The position numbers and the translations under genes are program-made. DNA of 18,946 nucleotides. Source: Candidatus Thorarchaeota archaeon SMTZ1-83 (GTDB lineage: Archaea > Asgardarchaeota > Thorarchaeia > Thorarchaeales > Thorarchaeaceae). Numbering within the stretch: the stretch's first letter is position 1; each line of letters begins with the position of its first letter. Location of the stretch: assembly GCA_001563325.1 (NCBI GenBank), contig LRSK01000140.1:1-18946 (forward strand), in the 5' to 3' direction. Shown here piece after piece: positions 16,101-18,946 of this stretch. The notes under the pieces were generated by a model. That model was not told the DNA's origin and made no database searches. It saw only the letters and a list, made by a program, of their open reading frames with translations.

Positions 16101-18946
16101 GAAAGTGGAGACCTTAGTGCATGGGATGGATCATATACAGATACTGGTGACACGCTCTTTGTCGTGAATTATCCACTCATCCCGGTCTATACTGGGACCT
16201 TGGCTGTTAGAGGAGAAGTCGACAACGTCGCCAATGCCCAAGCACAGATCTGGAAGGACTTCACGGACAAGACGTCCCTATTTGCTAGAATACATATCTA
16301 CTTGATGCCCGGTTTCTCTACCTCTGGCCACGTCACTGTCATGCAGTATGTGGATACATCCTCAGGGTGGCAGAACCAACTCAGTGTATCTATCCGCAGT
16401 GATTTGACACTGTATCTGTGGAACGCCATTGCAGGCGAGCCATATGGATACGGAACCACCAACACCATCTCCATCGGGTCTTGGCACACATTAGAGGTCC
16501 AAGCGACTATATCCGATACTGACGGCGAAGCCAGACTTTGGCTAGATGGCAATCTCGAGGCCGAAGCAACAGGAGTCAACCTCTGTACCGAGGGTATTGA
16601 CAGATTCTGCACACTCTTCTATTGGGCAGACCCCTCGACGGAACCAAACATCGTCATAGTCGATGACAGTTTCCTTAGGATGTGGGCAACTCCCGACCCC
16701 TCAACGGCACTAGGCACAGAACGCACTCAGACGCAAGACTTCCAATATCTGAAGGACATCACTATCGACCATAACAGGGTCTTTCAAGATATGATCAACT
16801 TCCCAGTCTTGATTGACCTCTATGACACAGACCTCCGAACAGATGTCCAACCTGATGGTGATGATATCGTCTTTGCTTCGGGAGCGTCCAATCTCAATCA
16901 TGAGATTGAATCGTTTAACCAGACTCACAATTCAACACACGCACATCTTGTTGCTTGGGTCAAGGCAAACCTCTCCTCTTCAGTTGACACTGTAATAACG
17001 ATGTACTATGGCAACCCCGCAGCCGGGAACTCAGAGAATCCAGATGGTGTATGGAGCAGCAACTATGTAGCGGTTCATCACATGGAGGAATCACCAGTAG
17101 GGACTCTCTACGATAGCACTAAGAACCAGGAGGATCTTATCACTGAAGGAGGCATGACCGTTGGAGATTCGGTCGATGGGCAGATTGGAAAGGGTATTGA
17201 TTTTGATGACAGCGACGACGGGGCAGTTAGTACCACTACGATTACTATTGATGATTTTACGATATCTGCATGGGTGAAGCACTATGGAACAGATGATTGG
17301 GATACTGTTGTAAACATAGGGAATGCCTACACGAGCATGTATTACTTCGGATTGTACTACAATGTGTTCTGCATTGATGACTGGGATACAACATATCAGT
17401 TCGGCACAGCCTTGTCATCAGATACTTGGTATCATCTATACGTCACCTGGGATGGTTCTACTGTTACGGGTTATATTGATGGCTCGTACGTAGACGACTA
17501 TTCCCCAAGCTGGGCTGGAATGACACACAGGTATACAGTTGGGGGATTCCCATGGAATGACGATTACGATCTTACTGACTTCTGGGATGGAGTTCTAGAT
17601 GAAATCCGTATCTCGAGTGTTCCTCGCTCCGCCGGTTGGATTGCAACCGAACACGCAAACCAGAATGACCCATCGACCTTCTACTCAGTCGGAATCGAGG
17701 AACTGATTGGAGGAGGTCAGGGAGGAGGGTCCGGCTTCAGATACAGGAAGGACGTCACAGTAGACCATACAAAGATCAACTCAGATCTTGCGGACTTCCC
17801 AGTTCTGATAGACCTATATGACACAGACCTGCGATCCGACGTTCAGTCAGACGGAGACGATATTGTGTTCAAGGATGGTACAAGTATACTTGACCACGAG
17901 ATAGAGCTGTTTGATCAGACATTCAACTCGACACATGCACATCTTGTAGCGTGGGTAAGAACAGACCTGTCCTCCTCATCAGACACTACAATCACGATGT
18001 ATTATGGCGACTCGGCTGCCGAGAATCAAGAGAATGCGGCAGGTGTCTGGAGTGACAATTACGTAGCGGTCTGGCATATGAATCAAGACCCGTCATCTTC
18101 CAACATTCTAGACAGCACTATGAACGGCTACGATTTGACCCCAGCAGGATTCGCATCTGATCAGCGAATGTACGATGCGAAACTGGGCACAGCAATATCT
18201 GTCGACGGAATTGATGATAGGTTCAATGTGAACGATTTCAGTGGACCGGTCAGCAACTTCACATTTCAAAGCTGGTTTGTGCTTGATGATCCCTTTCCTC
18301 CAGGGAGTGAGATGTACTTCTTTCGAGGCAACAGTCCTCAAAACAACCATCCTTTGATGAGATTTGCCAGTAGTTCTGGTAGCATTGTGACTCACATGGA
18401 AGTCACATCAGATGATGATGAAACCTGTGTTGGAGGAACAGATTCTTGGGCCGCTGACTCATGGTACCAGTTTGCATGGGTAAGATCAATGTCTGAAGTA
18501 AGGTCCTACCATTACGTGAATGGCTCACTGGACGCAGAAGACACTAGTGCAGACAACGCAAATCCTCACCTGGCTTGGGATAGCCTGCAAGTTCTCTCTG
18601 ATTTCAGTCCTGTGAACATGTGGGGCCCAGGAGCAGTTTCAGAGTTCAGGATCCTAAGCACCTCACTCTCTGCTGAATGGATTGCAGCCGAATACGCAAA
18701 CCAGAACGACCCGTCGAGCTTCTATGAAGTTGGACTCGAGGAGGATCTAGCTGGACAGCCAGACTTTGCCTACAAGAAGGACATCACCATAAATCACAAC
18801 AAGGTAAACGCCGACTTGAGCGGTTTTCCCGTGCTCATAGACATCTACGACACAGACCTGCGAACCGACGTCCAGCCTGACGGGGATGACATCATCTTCA
18901 AAAGAGGCGGAGTCACGCTTGCCCATGAGATAGAGCTCTTTGACCA
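13119..18946 (+). CDS. Secreted/surface DUF2341-LamG multi-repeat protein (3'-truncated)
   Basis: The frame is open from the ATG to the right edge (1942 codons plus two bases, no stop). Residues 1-21 are a typical Sec signal (RR, then LIVVVLISFLIYPTLTA). Then come a jelly-roll-like module (~138-318, with GWEFEANY, APWREIYSAEI and YIDDIELRL), a DNRLRE-like module (~338-528), and DUF2341/LamG units starting near residues 542, 873, 1210, 1540 and 1883, the last cut by the edge. Unit 2 is a different subtype (WWDSDWTYRRKL, DDNYYLYYGNPSAG) with a different glucanase-like sandwich. Units 3, 4 and 5 are close relatives. The first ~530 residues and unit 1 match gene 2. The protein probably binds glycans or other surface ligands outside the cell. 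Whether it ends in Ig repeats, a membrane helix and a tail like genes 1 and 2 cannot be seen. No catalytic motif was found. Confidence 0.92.
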   Translation, partial: MRRPLIVVVLISFLIYPTLTAPFSPMGGIQVVSLPTWDQLSPKWAGFPAEGPLSYSGTGKAREVELSGVYSSQGSTTLDASKPGYLGLNLPTGWTVDHLTTSIDELSVWVDDVLVNPKLDASHYERWILTGADSIYNGDDFRVPDGWTIVKSDPTTGSQHPLQGNFELSGSSSAGYGNTMGWEFEANYGATTPLEPTNEVYLSQLVSAPWREIYSAEISLLYYVRSLSDMDSNVHLFARFGDYVEKVEVFDMGDPVDKWIEAKITVPGSYLQTLIVPNSVLLDIGLGTDINGQPGLGGSHAAYIDDIELRLNVRPFPEQIGLKANGVFVEGGFTGSVSPYVPDGTNRDCFSAPDRGIDLNGQNDNGILEVGAGAPSYPDWSDASKAQVGMQFPVNVPQGAVVSSAYLEVEAEAGAQYLPSMRVYVADQDTVAAFTSGYPEIVDQFNWVNASIVWEPAEWSASVRYGSPDIAALIQKVVSRPGWQSGNYILVMLDYAHSTQDMTWNNVKGSSNYPQADLARLFVDFLAPHPEDIVHSFENSKTFTIDHANIASDLSDFPLLIDTWDPDLRTDVQPDGDDIAFMMGREGLDHEIELFDQSGNGTHAHLIAWVRVPFLSSTKNTRIVMLYGNSEVGSQESAESVWDSRFAGVWHLSEDPTGTVYDSTEFSHDGTGEPGGSEPSLAAGKIDGCTEFYGATLRRVEVPHSNSLSLPADVTLEAWVRTSNTDVSSDTIVAKWDTVGNRNYWLGKMDDTTLSFYVDNLQGVSTSYGLINDGSWHHVVGVADAAAGELRIIVDGQVWNTASYTGSTQTGTSVLHIGNNPGSVGLDQEWDGRIDEVRVSKSVRSTDWIATSFMNQEDPDAFYSVGWESGVAWWDSDWTYRRKLSVTAGASAIPSGYSVDVTFNHASLVGAGKSLADGDDIRIAYWDGSNWNELERVLDLDTSWNDAFTTVWFKTQAAIPASMTDDNYYLYYGNPSAGSPPEDRTSVFLFYDGFESGDLSAWDGSYTDTGDTLFVVNYPLIPVYTGTLAVRGEVDNVANAQAQIWKDFTDKTSLFARIHIYLMPGFSTSGHVTVMQYVDTSSGWQNQLSVSIRSDLTLYLWNAIAGEPYGYGTTNTISIGSWHTLEVQATISDTDGEARLWLDGNLEAEATGVNLCTEGIDRFCTLFYWADPSTEPNIVIVDDSFLRMWATPDPSTALGTERTQTQDFQYLKDITIDHNRVFQDMINFPVLIDLYDTDLRTDVQPDGDDIVFASGASNLNHEIESFNQTHNSTHAHLVAWVKANLSSSVDTVITMYYGNPAAGNSENPDGVWSSNYVAVHHMEESPVGTLYDSTKNQEDLITEGGMTVGDSVDGQIGKGIDFDDSDDGAVSTTTITIDDFTISAWVKHYGTDDWDTVVNIGNAYTSMYYFGLYYNVFCIDDWDTTYQFGTALSSDTWYHLYVTWDGSTVTGYIDGSYVDDYSPSWAGMTHRYTVGGFPWNDDYDLTDFWDGVLDEIRISSVPRSAGWIATEHANQNDPSTFYSVGIEELIGGGQGGGSGFRYRKDVTVDHTKINSDLADFPVLIDLYDTDLRSDVQSDGDDIVFKDGTSILDHEIELFDQTFNSTHAHLVAWVRTDLSSSSDTTITMYYGDSAAENQENAAGVWSDNYVAVWHMNQDPSSSNILDSTMNGYDLTPAGFASDQRMYDAKLGTAISVDGIDDRFNVNDFSGPVSNFTFQSWFVLDDPFPPGSEMYFFRGNSPQNNHPLMRFASSSGSIVTHMEVTSDDDETCVGGTDSWAADSWYQFAWVRSMSEVRSYHYVNGSLDAEDTSADNANPHLAWDSLQVLSDFSPVNMWGPGAVSEFRILSTSLSAEWIAAEYANQNDPSSFYEVGLEEDLAGQPDFAYKKDITINHNKVNADLSGFPVLIDIYDTDLRTDVQPDGDDIIFKRGGVTLAHEIELFD
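13530..14702 (+). other. N-terminal double beta-sandwich head of gene 3
   Basis: The order and landmarks are the same as in gene 2: VPDGWTIVK, MGWEFEANY, PWREIYSAEI, RPFPEQIGLKANG, SPYVPDG, VGMQFPVNVPQGAVV, VSRPGWQSGNYI and LFVDFLAP. The stretch before it (PTGWTVDHLTTSIDEL against PSGWTGEALRGSIEHL) is also shared, so homology begins soon after the signal peptides. Confidence 0.65.
14742..18946 (+). repeat. Tandem DUF2341-LamG units (period ~1 kb)
   Basis: The DGDDI motif recurs at 14841, 15867 and 16854, and DTDLR recurs at 16824, 17820 and 18849. Unit lengths are therefore about 342, 329, 332 and 343 residues. Units 1, 3 and 4 have DUF2341 followed by a LamG-like fold and end in WI.(T/S)...NQ.DP..FYSVG; unit 2 ends in a different fold (VDDSFLRMWATPDPST). 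A flexible GGGQGGGSG linker lies between units 3 and 4. Unit 5 is cut by the window edge. Confidence 0.85.

Overview
The window looks like part of an archaeal chromosome encoding very large cell-surface proteins. The signs are leading-strand genes with strong Shine-Dalgarno sites, a GTG start, a TATA-like box with an A/T-rich leader, DUF2341/LamG modules, and ectodomains dense in N-X-S/T sequons. The repeat style and roughly balanced base composition suggest an Asgard archaeon, perhaps Candidatus Thorarchaeota. No rRNA or informational marker gene is present, so this placement is inference. No tRNA, CRISPR array, insertion sequence or phage gene was seen.

The layout is three large genes, all on the + strand. 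(1) Positions 2-949 hold the C-terminal 315 codons of a gene that begins left of the window: the end of an Ig-like repeat, one membrane helix and a cytosolic tail. (2) Positions 949-12876 hold a complete giant gene of 3975 aa. It overlaps gene 1 by one base and has a strong ribosome binding site. Its order is N-terminal extension, signal sequence, two beta-sandwich modules, DUF2341 plus LamG, linker modules, 23 tandem Ig-like repeats, one membrane helix, and a 411-residue cytosolic tail. (3) After a 242-bp intergenic region with candidate transcription signals, a gene begins at 13119 and runs off the right edge, with 1942 codons visible. It has a clean signal peptide, the same two N-terminal beta-sandwich modules as gene 2, and then tandem DUF2341/LamG units with a period of about 1 kb.

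The genes are related in pieces. Gene 1 and gene 2 share the last Ig repeat, the membrane helix and the cytosolic tail. Gene 2 and gene 3 share about 530 N-terminal residues plus the DUF2341/LamG unit. The cluster is therefore a head-to-tail family of surface proteins.

The most notable part is inside the cell. The tails of genes 1 and 2 share a gap-free juxtamembrane domain and a 45-residue helical repeat, present once in gene 1 and four times in gene 2, which I do not recognise as a named family. A long Ig-like adhesive stalk with a lectin-like head, joined through one membrane helix to a conserved repeat-bearing cytosolic tail, is the general plan of cadherins and integrins. I propose it as a candidate archaeal adhesion or anchoring system that couples the cell surface to an internal partner. 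The topology is well supported by the sequence; the function is inference.
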